In this document: in pieces, positions 9,533-18,406 of the stretch
How positions within the stretch are numbered: position 1 is the first letter of the stretch
How the letters are laid out: each line of letters begins with the position of its first letter
Source: an uncultured Sphaerochaeta sp.
GTDB taxonomy: Bacteria; Spirochaetota; Spirochaetia; Sphaerochaetales; Sphaerochaetaceae
DNA: 64,000 nt
Direction: 5' to 3'
NCBI RefSeq assembly: GCF_963676285.1
Contig: NZ_OY781062.1
Coordinates: forward strand, 248,001 to 312,000
Made by a program: the position numbers and the translations under genes
Notes under the pieces: generated by a model
The model's database searches: none
What the model saw: the letters and a program-made list of their open reading frames with translations, nothing else
What the model was told of the DNA's origin: nothing

Positions 9533-10555
9533 ATGAGTAAGCAATATCACAAAAAGATAGTATTGGTATTGGGCTTATTATGTATTCTTGTACTTCTCTC
9601 CGGTTGCCAGGATGAAATCATCGACGAGGTATTGAAATATTCTGATTACCGTGCAGGACTTTATGCACCCATCGACCAGGATGAGGTGAACATGGTTCCA
9701 GGCCATGGGAAGGATTCCTATTATCCGTTGGTTGAAGGCTTTACGTGGTACACGCAATCCGAAACTGGATTCTTCCATATATTTGCTGACTCCATCAATG
9801 GGGAAGCAAAAATAACTTCTATTTCTCCAGCGGAATATTATAATTGTGACTGGGTGATACGATTTGAAAATATTACGGGATATGAAGGATGGAGTGAAGA
9901 ATGTTATAACTCCAATACTGGATACAGTCAACAATGGAACAGTCAGGATCATCTATGGCTCCCCTTACATGCTGTTCATGTCATGCAAGGAGTCTTCCCC
10001 CGTGCAGGAATTGATACCTTGTATGAAGAATATAAAGGAGAAACTATCTCATACCCCTCAGGCAGCAATGGATATGATGGATTCACACAAGTATACTATG
10101 ATGAGTTTCTCCGTGATATTTATACACCCTCAGGGAAATTCTATAAGGATTGCATGCATCTTACAGCTGAATTAGATTTTCCAAATGGATACAATCAGGA
10201 AAATTATCAGGAGAAAGTTGAAGCTTATCTTGCAAAAGGAATAGGCTATGTGTATCTAAAAATTACTTACACTAATGGCAAAGTGGCACATTACTTTATC
10301 GAGGAGTATTCCCGATTTGGAGAAACAGTAACATTCGATATGAACACCACTGATACAGTAAGCAAAACCATTGCTCCGAAAGTTTACATAGAAGGGGAAC
10401 ATGTTGCTTTACCAAATGTAGAGAGAGAAGGTTACGTTCTCTCCAGCTGGCAGGCTATCGTTGATGATCAAGTTATTGGGACCTATGAACCCGGGTCCTC
10501 GTTCAGCATGGGCGATAAGGATGTGACCATGAAAGCAGTCTGGATTGCAGAATAA
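9533..10555 (+). CDS. Lipoprotein with C-terminal InlB-type repeat, second of a tandem pair
   Basis: 340 residues from the ATG at 9533, which has GAGGAGG nine bases upstream; the ATG at 9524 directly abuts that site and is less likely. The lipobox is LLSGC, followed by the same QDEIIDEVL as its neighbour. The central part (about residues 65-250) shares length and some aromatic positions with the paralogue but little sequence. The C-terminus again carries the InlB-type repeat and ends MKAVWIAE. Nineteen bases after the first gene, so the two form an operon. They arose by duplication, and the matching DNA at both ends suggests later gene conversion. Confidence 0.75.
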   Translation: MSKQYHKKIVLVLGLLCILVLLSGCQDEIIDEVLKYSDYRAGLYAPIDQDEVNMVPGHGKDSYYPLVEGFTWYTQSETGFFHIFADSINGEAKITSISPAEYYNCDWVIRFENITGYEGWSEECYNSNTGYSQQWNSQDHLWLPLHAVHVMQGVFPRAGIDTLYEEYKGETISYPSGSNGYDGFTQVYYDEFLRDIYTPSGKFYKDCMHLTAELDFPNGYNQENYQEKVEAYLAKGIGYVYLKITYTNGKVAHYFIEEYSRFGETVTFDMNTTDTVSKTIAPKVYIEGEHVALPNVEREGYVLSSWQAIVDDQVIGTYEPGSSFSMGDKDVTMKAVWIAE

Positions 10556-10611
10556 ACCCAAGTTATAGGTCAACATGGGAATGAGGATATTTAGGGGTAT
10601 GTTAAGATTAA

Positions 10612-11088
10612 CTACAATGTTAGCGACACAACCACATTCTGGATCTTCTCTGCCGCACTCTTGATAACCACATAGCCCCTATCACTGATGGTCTCCTGGG
10701 GAGGTGTATCTTTTCTTCTCATACTAAGCCAGAGAGCATCACTTCCAACAACTTGCTGGCAAGCAGTAACAAAGAGCGTGACGCTATCATTTCCTTGTTT
10801 GTATGTGGCAAGCCGTTCTTCCAGGGATGGTACTTCCAATTCTTCTGCAAGCTTCTCTGTTTCCTGATGGATATCTGTATAGAACTTACTGGTAGTATCA
10901 AGCAAGGTAAGAAGATATAAAGAGGTCTCGAAAGCCAGAGGCCTGAAAAGCCTGAGCTGAAGCGTGGTAGATGTTTGGCCCATGTAGTACCCTACAAGGT
11001 CTCCGAAATCTGAATATGCCTGGGATATTTCTGTTGCAGTATCCCCTATAACCTGGTAACACATTGCAAGCTTGTCGTCATCTGTCAT
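10612..11088 (-). CDS. Small helical protein coupled to a diguanylate cyclase
   Basis: 158 residues, not recognised. It has no signal peptide and appears almost wholly alpha-helical, with an amphipathic heptad-like segment (FYTDIHQETEKLAEELEVPSLEERL, described here only in part). Its ATG overlaps the stop codon of the GGDEF gene by four bases (ATGA), implying coupled translation and possibly a physical or regulatory partnership, for example a sensor or receiver of the c-di-GMP output. That role is inference from position only. Confidence 0.55.
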   Translation of the reverse strand: MTDDDKLAMCYQVIGDTATEISQAYSDFGDLVGYYMGQTSTTLQLRLFRPLAFETSLYLLTLLDTTSKFYTDIHQETEKLAEELEVPSLEERLATYKQGNDSVTLFVTACQQVVGSDALWLSMRRKDTPPQETISDRGYVVIKSAAEKIQNVVVSLTL

Positions 11089-12287
11089 TCTGTATCTCCT
11101 GTCAGGTTACCAATGATACGATTTCGTCCTGCTTCCTTTGCTTGGTAGAGCAAGGCGTCTGCACGCTGTATGGCACTATCCAGCGTATCATTAGTTGTAA
11201 GCAGGGTAAAGCCTCCGCTTAAGGAACATCCTTGTGTATTTGGATATAGCTTGCAAATATTGCGCATCATGTTTTTCATACCTTGTAAAAGAGGTGTAAT
11301 TTGGTTTTTCTCCCTCCTTATCACCAAGAGCAGAAACTCGTCACCACCCCAACGGCCTAAAAGATCTTGCTCTTCAAGCAGTGAGGATAAACCTTGTGCA
11401 GTATGCTGTAGTACTACATCTCCACATTGATGTCCGTAGGCATCATTCAGGTCCTTGAAATAATCAATATCAAGCATAAAGAGATATGCGATTGCACTAT
11501 CATGTTTCTTGGGCAAATAGAGACTGATGAGTTGTTCTATGGTACGACGGTTATAAAGGGTAGTAAGTTCATCATGCTCTGCAAGGTTCTTGAGATGCAG
11601 TGAAAGGGTCTTTTGGCTGTCTACTTGGGTTTGGAGGTCATGTAATAACTTCTTATAGACCAGAAGAAGGACTATGAAATTAACAGTAAAGAGCATCAAT
11701 CGATTGACGATTGCTGTAATGGTATACCCCGTAAGATCGAATCCATTGGTAGAGGGGTTGCCATGGATGATATTGTCGAGTGTGGTAATAATCCTGTAGA
11801 TCTGAGTACCTGCCAAGATGGTGTAGATCACAGACAATATCACCATGAGTGACCCGAACCAACCAGAAAAATTCGGGATAAAAACTGTATGATAAAGGGC
11901 AATAATAACAAGGAAATAGATGGCATTGATAATAATGAAAATTTCCAAAGGAAGTGAAAGAACTATCTCTGTGAGGGAGGATATGATCATGGAAAATATC
12001 AACACGTAACAAATTTTCCAGTGAACTGGACGTGCAGTATAATTGGCGAAACCGATGTAAAAGGACAGCCCTCCACTGAATAGCATTAGATTCGCGATAA
12101 TTCTGGAGAACTGGAGTCCCGTTTGCACAAACACCATTTGCAATATCAGGCCGATTGTGTAAAGAAATAGGTTGAGCGTCCAATAACCAATTCCGGGAAC
12201 CTGCCGTTTTGAAATTATCCATGCATAGCACATGACCAAAAAAAACAAGAAGTGATACACATTTTGAATGATGATTCCCTGCGACAT
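11085..12287 (-). CDS. Membrane-bound diguanylate cyclase
   Basis: 400 residues from the ATG at 12287 (GGGAG nine bases upstream). The first ~210 residues contain about seven hydrophobic segments, a MASE-like membrane sensor. A linker (LHDLQTQVDSQKTLSLHLKNL in part) leads to the GGDEF domain, which has DELTTLYNRR, DIDYFKDLNDAYGH and the intact catalytic RWGGDEF. The position of the inhibitory RxxD site reads ExxD, so product inhibition through the usual I-site is not expected. It makes c-di-GMP from GTP. The downstream 158-residue gene overlaps its stop codon. Confidence 0.85.
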   Translation of the reverse strand: MSQGIIIQNVYHFLFFLVMCYAWIISKRQVPGIGYWTLNLFLYTIGLILQMVFVQTGLQFSRIIANLMLFSGGLSFYIGFANYTARPVHWKICYVLIFSMIISSLTEIVLSLPLEIFIIINAIYFLVIIALYHTVFIPNFSGWFGSLMVILSVIYTILAGTQIYRIITTLDNIIHGNPSTNGFDLTGYTITAIVNRLMLFTVNFIVLLLVYKKLLHDLQTQVDSQKTLSLHLKNLAEHDELTTLYNRRTIEQLISLYLPKKHDSAIAYLFMLDIDYFKDLNDAYGHQCGDVVLQHTAQGLSSLLEEQDLLGRWGGDEFLLLVIRREKNQITPLLQGMKNMMRNICKLYPNTQGCSLSGGFTLLTTNDTLDSAIQRADALLYQAKEAGRNRIIGNLTGDTE

Positions 12288-12431
12288 TGATGCTCCCTTG
12301 CTCGTATATCCTATCAGAATCATACGGTCTGTAGGATATGTTAGCAAGAAAAACGTAAGAAGTTAGAGAGAAGTTTTATAAGAAAAGATTCGTTTGTCTA
12401 TATTACGCTTTTAAAATTGATACATAGAAAA

Positions 12432-12449
12432 GGGAGTCTCGCGACTCCC
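12432..12449 (-). terminator. Terminator of the nucleoside importer operon
   Basis: GGGAGTC / GACTCCC stem with a TCGC loop, followed on the minus strand by TTTTCT, just past the last permease gene. Confidence 0.75.
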
Positions 12450-12456
12450 CATGTCA

Positions 12457-13404
12457 TTACTCATATACATCCCCAAGAGCTCTTGGTGCCTTGGTCTTTG
12501 ATGAGAAAAAGAGCAGCAAGACCAAGGTAACAATATAGGGAAGGGTAAGGACGAGGTCCCCAAAGGAAGATGGCAATTCCAGCTTTTGTACCAGCACATA
12601 TCCAGCACTCCGGGCAAAGCCGAAAAGAATACAAGCAAGGAATGTCCGGCTAATTTTCCAAGAACCGAAGATATAGGCAGCAATGGCAAGATAACCAAAA
12701 CCCATGTAAATGTTTGGAGAAAACGTGGTAGAGATGGAGTAGGCAAAACACATACCACCAAGCCCCGCAAGAGCACCGCTTACCAGTACCGATACGAAGC
12801 GGATCTTCATGACATTCCCACCGGCAGCAGCAACTGCATGGGGGTTATCCCCACATGCTCGGATATGCATACCGAATGGAGTCTTGTAATAGATGTAAGC
12901 CATAAGAATTGCAACCGCGACAATAATCGGGATAAAGGTATACATATCGGTAAACACAGCCCCCAGGATAGGAATTCTTGAGAGAAGGGGAACCGTAACC
13001 TTGGGGAAGATTTCCAAGAGGAACTTGTTTGATGGTTGTCCAAAGACTGATGCATTGATCTGGTTTGCAAGAAAGGCAGTGAGGGCCACACTGAGCATGT
13101 TGATCACCACACCACTGATAACCTGATTTGCCTTGAACTTGATACACATCAGTGCATGGAGTGAAGCAAGCAATGCCCCTCCGACCATGGCAAACGCCAA
13201 GGAAGCATAGATAAGCAAGAGTGGGTTTCCCGTAATGACACTGCTCAAGAGAGCATAACTCAGCCCTCCTGCAAAAGCGCCAAAGCCAAGCAGCCCTTCA
13301 AGGGCTAGGTTTATTACTCCACTTCCTTCACTATAGATGCCCCCGATTGCGATAATGAAGAGCGGGATGGAAAATGCGATTCCTTCGATGATAATGCTGT
13401 CCAT
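12457..13404 (-). CDS. ABC transporter permease, nucleoside/BMP type (second subunit)
   Basis: 315 residues with about eight to ten hydrophobic helices. IYSEGSGVINLALEG near residue 25 is characteristic of the branched-chain amino acid/nucleoside (NupQ/YufQ, BmpE-type) permeases. I take the ATG at 13404, with GAGGAGG seven bases upstream; a TTG two codons earlier overlaps the preceding stop. Last gene of the operon. Together with the other permease and the double ATPase it forms the inner-membrane channel for the substrate delivered by the BMP protein. Confidence 0.85.
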   Translation of the reverse strand: MDSIIIEGIAFSIPLFIIAIGGIYSEGSGVINLALEGLLGFGAFAGGLSYALLSSVITGNPLLLIYASLAFAMVGGALLASLHALMCIKFKANQVISGVVINMLSVALTAFLANQINASVFGQPSNKFLLEIFPKVTVPLLSRIPILGAVFTDMYTFIPIIVAVAILMAYIYYKTPFGMHIRACGDNPHAVAAAGGNVMKIRFVSVLVSGALAGLGGMCFAYSISTTFSPNIYMGFGYLAIAAYIFGSWKISRTFLACILFGFARSAGYVLVQKLELPSSFGDLVLTLPYIVTLVLLLFFSSKTKAPRALGDVYE

Positions 13405-13406
13405 AC

Positions 13407-14537
13407 TCAAACCTCCTCAGCTTCGCGGGCATAACGGTTTGCAAGAGCCCTAAAGAATATTCCGATTGCACTGAACAACAGCAGGATACTGGTGATAAGC
13501 GCAGCAATCTCTCGGAGAACCTGCATTCTTGAGGACATATAGGTCGTACCTGAATCGAACACCATAACCAGGAGGGAAGCGAAGAAGCTTCCAATGGCGG
13601 TTGTATTGCCAAGGAGAGCAACTGCGATGGAGTCGAACCCAAGGGAAGGGAGTACCCTGGGCTGGATCGAAGCATTGCTACCCAGGTAGTAGGAAACCCC
13701 TGCCAAACCTGCAAGAGCCCCACTGATCAACATGGTGGTTACCATGGTTTTACCCACATTGATACCTGCATAGTTACTAGCCTTGCTGTTCAGCCCGACT
13801 GCCTTCAGTTCAAACCCAAAACGGGTGCGGTTGATGAAGTAACGAATTAAAAAGACGGTAATCAGGGCTAGCGGGAAAACAAGATTGATCTCCATCTTTA
13901 AATTCATGATAGGGTAGTCAAAGAGGGTTAACCTTGCATTCTGTCCAACCTCAACTGACTGCCGGGTGATTGGGTCAACAAACTTGGTCTGTATGAAAAA
14001 GCTGACCACATAACTGATGATGTAGTTGAGCATAATTGCCACAACCACCTCGTTCATGTTGAAGCGGTGTCTCAGGTACCCGATCAATACCCCGATCAGC
14101 CCGCCAGCAACAATCCCGATCAAAATAACCAGGGGTTTTGCAATAATCGGAGCAAGGGAAGAGTATCCCACCAAGACGGTCGCCAAGAATCCAGAGAATA
14201 CCATGATACCGGAAACACAAATATTGAAAATTCCACTCTTCAGGGCAACCGCAACGGAGAGTGCGGCAAAAATCATGGGAGTCGTGTAATTGAGCAGACT
14301 CATGAAGTCGGTAAGCTGACTCTTTTTTCCAGCATATCGTGCCTTGGGAAGAATGCCGGCACCTTGGAGAATACTTCTGTACGCTTCAAGAGGATTTTTC
14401 CCGAGTAGCAACAGCAATACCGCTCCAGCAAGGAGGCTGAGAAAGATACAGAACAGACTTACCCTGAGTAGTTGGTGCTTGCCTGGACCACAACAGGAAA
14501 TAAATACTCGTTTGACAAGATTAGGCTTTTTCAACAT
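13407..14537 (-). CDS. ABC transporter permease, nucleoside/BMP type (first subunit)
   Basis: 376 residues. A short cytosolic N-terminus is followed by about nine membrane segments. KSGIFNICVSGIMVFSG and GFELKAVGLNSKASNYAGI are the conserved cytosolic and membrane signatures of NupP/YufP-type permeases. Its start overlaps the end of the ATPase gene by 17 bases and its stop abuts the next permease, so the three are translated as a unit. Likely substrates are nucleosides or related compounds, judged from family and operon partners. Confidence 0.85.
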   Translation of the reverse strand: MLKKPNLVKRVFISCCGPGKHQLLRVSLFCIFLSLLAGAVLLLLLGKNPLEAYRSILQGAGILPKARYAGKKSQLTDFMSLLNYTTPMIFAALSVAVALKSGIFNICVSGIMVFSGFLATVLVGYSSLAPIIAKPLVILIGIVAGGLIGVLIGYLRHRFNMNEVVVAIMLNYIISYVVSFFIQTKFVDPITRQSVEVGQNARLTLFDYPIMNLKMEINLVFPLALITVFLIRYFINRTRFGFELKAVGLNSKASNYAGINVGKTMVTTMLISGALAGLAGVSYYLGSNASIQPRVLPSLGFDSIAVALLGNTTAIGSFFASLLVMVFDSGTTYMSSRMQVLREIAALITSILLLFSAIGIFFRALANRYAREAEEV

Positions 14538-16059
14538 GCACCCCCATCATATACTCCCCAACCTCAAGCTTGGTCATTGTTGATGCTGGCTTAATCGTCT
14601 GTGTTCGTCCGTTGTAGAGAACGAGGATCGTGTCAGCAAGCTCCATGATCTCATCAAGCTCCAAGGAGATGAGCAGAATTGCCTTTCCCTGTGCCCTGAG
14701 TTCATCAATTTTCTTATGGATTGTCTCAATTGCTCCTACATCCAAGCCACGGGTAGGCTGCACAAACATCAATACATTTGCCTTCAGATTGATCTCACGA
14801 GCAATAATGGCCTTTTGCTGATTCCCTCCACTCATGCTTCGAGCCAGCGTGGATGCACCAGAACCACTACGGATATCAAAAGAGGAGATAAGGTCGGTAG
14901 CGAGAGCATCCATCTGTTGTTGTTGCAGCACTCCACGTGAGTTGCTGTACGGTTCTTGATAATACTGCTTCAGGCAGAGATTTTCTCGGAGAGGAAAATC
15001 GAGTACCAGACCAACAGAATGTCTGTCTTCAGGTATGTAGGCAACTCCTGCCTCAATACGCTGACGAACAGTGTGATTGGTAATTTCCTGTCCATCAAGG
15101 AAAATAGAACCTTCTTTGACAGGGAGAAGCCCAGAAATGGCATCCGCAATCTCAACCTGTCCATTGCCTGCAACCCCTGCAATAGCAAGCACTTCTCCGC
15201 TATGGAGAGAGAAACTGACCTTGTCAACTTTCCGAATATGGTCATTTGTCTCAACAGTAAGGCCTTCAACACGGAGCACTTCTTCTCCTTGGGTATGCTC
15301 AGTAGAGGTAAGCGTAAGGGAGACCTCTCGTCCAACCATCAAGGCACTCATTTCTTGCGTGGTAGTAGAGGGTACATCAAGAACCCCAACAAGCTTCCCT
15401 TTACAGAGAATGGCACATCGGTCGGCAATCTTTTTGATTTCGTCCAATTTATGGGTGATAAGGATGATAGTTTTTCCACTCTCTCGTAGATTCTTGATGA
15501 TGCCCAACAAGGATTCAATCTCCTGTGGGGTTAAAACAGCACTTGGTTCATCGAAAATGAGAATTTCTGCATTTCTGTAGAGCATCTTGAGTATCTCAAC
15601 ACGTTGTCGTGTCGATACGGGAAGATCCTCGATGATATCCTCTGGATTTACTTCCAATTGGTAGTGCTTCGACAGTTCACGAACCTTCTCATTGGAAGAC
15701 TGCACGTCTACATACGGAAATAGGCCCAGATATCGTTTCTTTGGTTCTATTCCCATGATGATGTTTTCTGTGATGCTCTGATTCTCCACTAACATAAAGT
15801 GCTGGTGTACCATGCCGATGTTCAAATCATTCGCAACAAGTGGACTGGAGATATGCTCTTTCTTCCCCCTGATCAGGATTTCCCCTTCATCAGGTGTCTG
15901 CATACCGAAGAGCATGCTCATCAAGGTCGACTTGCCAGCACCATTCTCACCGAGAATTGCCAATATTTCTCCTTTCCTGATGGAAAGAGAGATATCATTA
16001 TTTGCAATGATCCCAGGAAATCGTTTGGTAATGTGTCTAAATTCTACCACCGTGTCCAC
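14521..16059 (-). CDS. Double ABC ATPase of the nucleoside/BMP importer
   Basis: 512 residues from the GTG at 16059 (GGGAG nine bases upstream); an upstream ATG at 16119 overlaps the intergenic hairpin and gives an atypical extension. Two ATPase halves: residues about 5-235 with Walker A GENGAGKST and Walker B ILIFDEPSAVLTP, and about 255-500 where the Walker A is degenerate (GVAGNGQVE) but MSGGNQQK is present. This arrangement is normal for the sugar/nucleoside (RbsA/NupO-like) class, with one competent site. It powers import through the two permeases encoded after it. Confidence 0.9.
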   Translation of the reverse strand: MDTVVEFRHITKRFPGIIANNDISLSIRKGEILAILGENGAGKSTLMSMLFGMQTPDEGEILIRGKKEHISSPLVANDLNIGMVHQHFMLVENQSITENIIMGIEPKKRYLGLFPYVDVQSSNEKVRELSKHYQLEVNPEDIIEDLPVSTRQRVEILKMLYRNAEILIFDEPSAVLTPQEIESLLGIIKNLRESGKTIILITHKLDEIKKIADRCAILCKGKLVGVLDVPSTTTQEMSALMVGREVSLTLTSTEHTQGEEVLRVEGLTVETNDHIRKVDKVSFSLHSGEVLAIAGVAGNGQVEIADAISGLLPVKEGSIFLDGQEITNHTVRQRIEAGVAYIPEDRHSVGLVLDFPLRENLCLKQYYQEPYSNSRGVLQQQQMDALATDLISSFDIRSGSGASTLARSMSGGNQQKAIIAREINLKANVLMFVQPTRGLDVGAIETIHKKIDELRAQGKAILLISLELDEIMELADTILVLYNGRTQTIKPASTMTKLEVGEYMMGVHVEKA

Positions 16060-16083
16060 GTCGTGTTGCTCCCTAAAAATATA

Positions 16084-16111
16084 GGTACTGGTATCAAGGG
16101 ATACCAGTACC
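16084..16111 (-). terminator. Intra-operon hairpin between binding-protein and ATPase genes
   Basis: Eleven-bp stem GGTACTGGTAT / ATACCAGTACC with a six-base loop, followed on the minus strand by TATATTTTTA. It would let the upstream binding-protein gene be expressed above the membrane components, by partial termination or mRNA stabilisation. Confidence 0.65.
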
Positions 16112-16125
16112 GAATACAAACAAAA

Positions 16126-17247
16126 TTAGTTTACCTTGAATCCCTCAGGGGTGAATCCACCAAAGTTGGAGGCAGGAACAAGTGTTCCATCTTGAACAAG
16201 CTTGTAAGCTTCATCAAGCTTTTCGATCGTGGAAGATTCAAGCTGCTGACGACCACTCTCCTTCACAAACCCAGTTGAGTCGGTATCAGCTTTCAGTAGT
16301 ACATTGGCGCCCTCGAAGGTACCGTCCTTAATACTTGAGAGTGCACGATGTACATTCAGGCTCATTACCTTCAATACACTGGTAAGGATGATGTTGTCGT
16401 TTCCGACCTTGCCGTCATCCCACTGGTCGACATCGCATCCGATTACGTGCAGCTTGCCACCACTCTCTTTTGCTGCAGTAAAGACACCGTTTCCGCTCGC
16501 TCCTGCTGCAACAAATGCAATATCTACACCCTGTCCAAGCAACTGCTGTCCAATTACCTTGCCAGTTGCCTCATCTGCAAATGAACCGACATAGTTGCCA
16601 CCTACATTAGCACCGGTAACATCGGTACCTGCCTGGGAAGCCAGTTCAACGAGTTCAGCTTTGGTTCCGAGTTTCTTGTTTGCATAGATGACACCACTCT
16701 CAAAACCATACTGGTAGTTGACGTTTGAAGGGTAGGCAACACCATTGACTACCGCAACCTTGTTTGTCTTGGTTTCAAGTGCTGCTGCTACTCCAGCAAA
16801 GAATCCACTTTCCTGTTCTGCAAAGGTCATTGCATAAACATTGGGAAGTTCAACAGTGTTTCCTGCGGCATCGGTGGGGTAGGTATCTACCAGGATAAAC
16901 TTGGTTTCGGGATTTTCCTTTGCCAATTCACCAATACCTGCAAACTGGAATCCTGTACATACCAGCACATCATACTCAGCCACGACATCCGCGGCTGTCT
17001 TCAGAGCAGCAGCCACATCCCCGCTGGGTTCACGAATGGCCGTTACCTGTGCTTCGGGATTCTCCTCGATGAATGCCAGGATACCGTTATAGTTGTCCTG
17101 GTTGAAAGACCCATCATCGACACCACTTGGGGTGGTGATAATGGCAATGTTCAGACCTGTTTCCTGTGATGTCTTTTCGGCTGAACCTGCTGCGAACAAC
17201 AGACCTGCGATAAGAACCATTGCGATAAAACCAACAAATTTCTTCAT
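16126..17247 (-). CDS. BMP-family periplasmic nucleoside-binding protein
   Basis: 373 residues. Sec signal ending LLFAAGSAEK with no lipobox Cys, so a soluble periplasmic protein unlike the lipidated PnrA/BmpA homologues. The mature protein opens with IAIITTPSGVDDGSFNQ, the hallmark of the BMP family (PnrA, Med, BmpA), which bind purine nucleosides or related ligands. Later family blocks include PETKFILVDTYP, GFFAGVAA and VIGCDVDQWDDGK. It is the fourth gene of the operon, directly after the two methylthio-sugar salvage enzymes, which hints at methylthioadenosine/-inosine or purine nucleosides as ligand. Confidence 0.85.
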   Translation of the reverse strand: MKKFVGFIAMVLIAGLLFAAGSAEKTSQETGLNIAIITTPSGVDDGSFNQDNYNGILAFIEENPEAQVTAIREPSGDVAAALKTAADVVAEYDVLVCTGFQFAGIGELAKENPETKFILVDTYPTDAAGNTVELPNVYAMTFAEQESGFFAGVAAALETKTNKVAVVNGVAYPSNVNYQYGFESGVIYANKKLGTKAELVELASQAGTDVTGANVGGNYVGSFADEATGKVIGQQLLGQGVDIAFVAAGASGNGVFTAAKESGGKLHVIGCDVDQWDDGKVGNDNIILTSVLKVMSLNVHRALSSIKDGTFEGANVLLKADTDSTGFVKESGRQQLESSTIEKLDEAYKLVQDGTLVPASNFGGFTPEGFKVN

Positions 17248-17322
17248 TTCTATCTCCTTGTACCTATTTTGTGATATCCATCATTTTCCATGATGAGTAA
17301 TCTCTCTCTTGATTGCTGTTAC

Positions 17323-18387
17323 TCACTTGCTGAGATGACTTCTGATCTTCTCTGCATTTGGGGACTCAATGATACCTTTCTCTGTGATAATGGCGGTAAT
17401 AAGGGAAGCATCGGTAACATCAAAAGCAGGGTTGTACACCTGTGCTTCCTTGGGGCCCGTACGTTTCCCAAAACCATTAACCACCTCATCTCCGTCACGT
17501 AACTCAATAACAATATCGCTGCCAGTCTCTGTCGAGACATCAAACGTTGAACTTGGAGCCGCCACATAAAAAGGGATGTGGTAATAGCGTGCAAGTATCG
17601 CAACACCACTGGTGCCTATCTTGTTTGCTGTATCCCCATTAGCGGCTATTCGATCAGCACCAACAATTACTGCATCGATTTTCTTTTCCTTCATCACCAA
17701 TGATACCATATTATCACAAAGAACAGTGACATCAAGGCCACCTTTTGCAAGTTCATAGGCAGTAAGTCTGCTTCCTTGCAACAACGGTCTTGTCTCATTT
17801 GAATACACCTTGAATTGATACCCTTGTTCATGACCAAGATAAAGCGGCGCGAGGGCGGTTCCATATCCACTGGTGGCCAAACCTCCAGCATTGCAGTGCG
17901 TCATCACCCCCCACTGTTTCCTCTTGTCAAAGAGAGAGAGTCCATGCATTCCTATTGCCTTGCCCATTTCTTGGTCTTCATTGAAAATGGTATCGCTTTC
18001 CTGTAATAATGAAGCAAGTATTTCCACTTGGCTGGCATCTGGCTTGTTACGATATTCAGTGAAGGTCTTATTCATACGGTCCAATGCCCAAAAGAGGTTA
18101 ACTGCAGTGGGACGACTGGAAGCAAAATACTCGGTAAGTTCCTTCATGTCCTGTTCCATATCCTCAAGACTCTGGTACTCCTTCTGTGATAGACACACAT
18201 AGATCCCATATGCAGCAGCGATGCCGATGGCAGGAGCTCCCCTGACCCTCAGTTTCTTGATAGCCTCGAATATGGATTGACGTGTATCAAGATAGAGGAA
18301 CTCCTCGGCAATGGGAAGTTTTGTCTGGTCAAGCAATACGAGCTTGATCGGGTCATGTTGCAAGTAAACTGGGATAGTGGTGGGCAT
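17323..18387 (-). CDS. mtnA: S-methyl-5-thioribose-1-phosphate isomerase
   Basis: 354 residues from the ATG at 18387 (AAGGAG about 10 bases upstream), the usual length. It converts methylthioribose-1-phosphate to methylthioribulose-1-phosphate in the cytosol. Conserved blocks are RVRGAPAIGIAAAYG near residue 50, THCNAGGLAT around 160 with the catalytic Cys, and GADRIAANGDTANKIGT around 235 with the catalytic Asp. It lies 19 bases after mtnP. No other methionine-salvage gene (mtnB, mtnC, mtnD) is nearby, so the product may feed a shunt or be finished by genes elsewhere. Related isomerases also accept 5-deoxyribose-1-phosphate. Confidence 0.92.
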   Translation of the reverse strand: MPTTIPVYLQHDPIKLVLLDQTKLPIAEEFLYLDTRQSIFEAIKKLRVRGAPAIGIAAAYGIYVCLSQKEYQSLEDMEQDMKELTEYFASSRPTAVNLFWALDRMNKTFTEYRNKPDASQVEILASLLQESDTIFNEDQEMGKAIGMHGLSLFDKRKQWGVMTHCNAGGLATSGYGTALAPLYLGHEQGYQFKVYSNETRPLLQGSRLTAYELAKGGLDVTVLCDNMVSLVMKEKKIDAVIVGADRIAANGDTANKIGTSGVAILARYYHIPFYVAAPSSTFDVSTETGSDIVIELRDGDEVVNGFGKRTGPKEAQVYNPAFDVTDASLITAIITEKGIIESPNAEKIRSHLSK

Positions 18388-18406
18388 GTAATTAATTCTC
18401 CTTATA

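Noticed and set aside
12811..13723. Several 90-130 codon frames in alternative phases within the permease genes
   Set aside because: All overlap conserved permease sequence in other frames and lack initiation signals.
16060..16119. ATG start 20 codons upstream for the nucleoside importer ATPase
   Set aside because: It would begin inside the intergenic hairpin and add a non-conserved extension; GTG at 16059 has a proper ribosome binding site.
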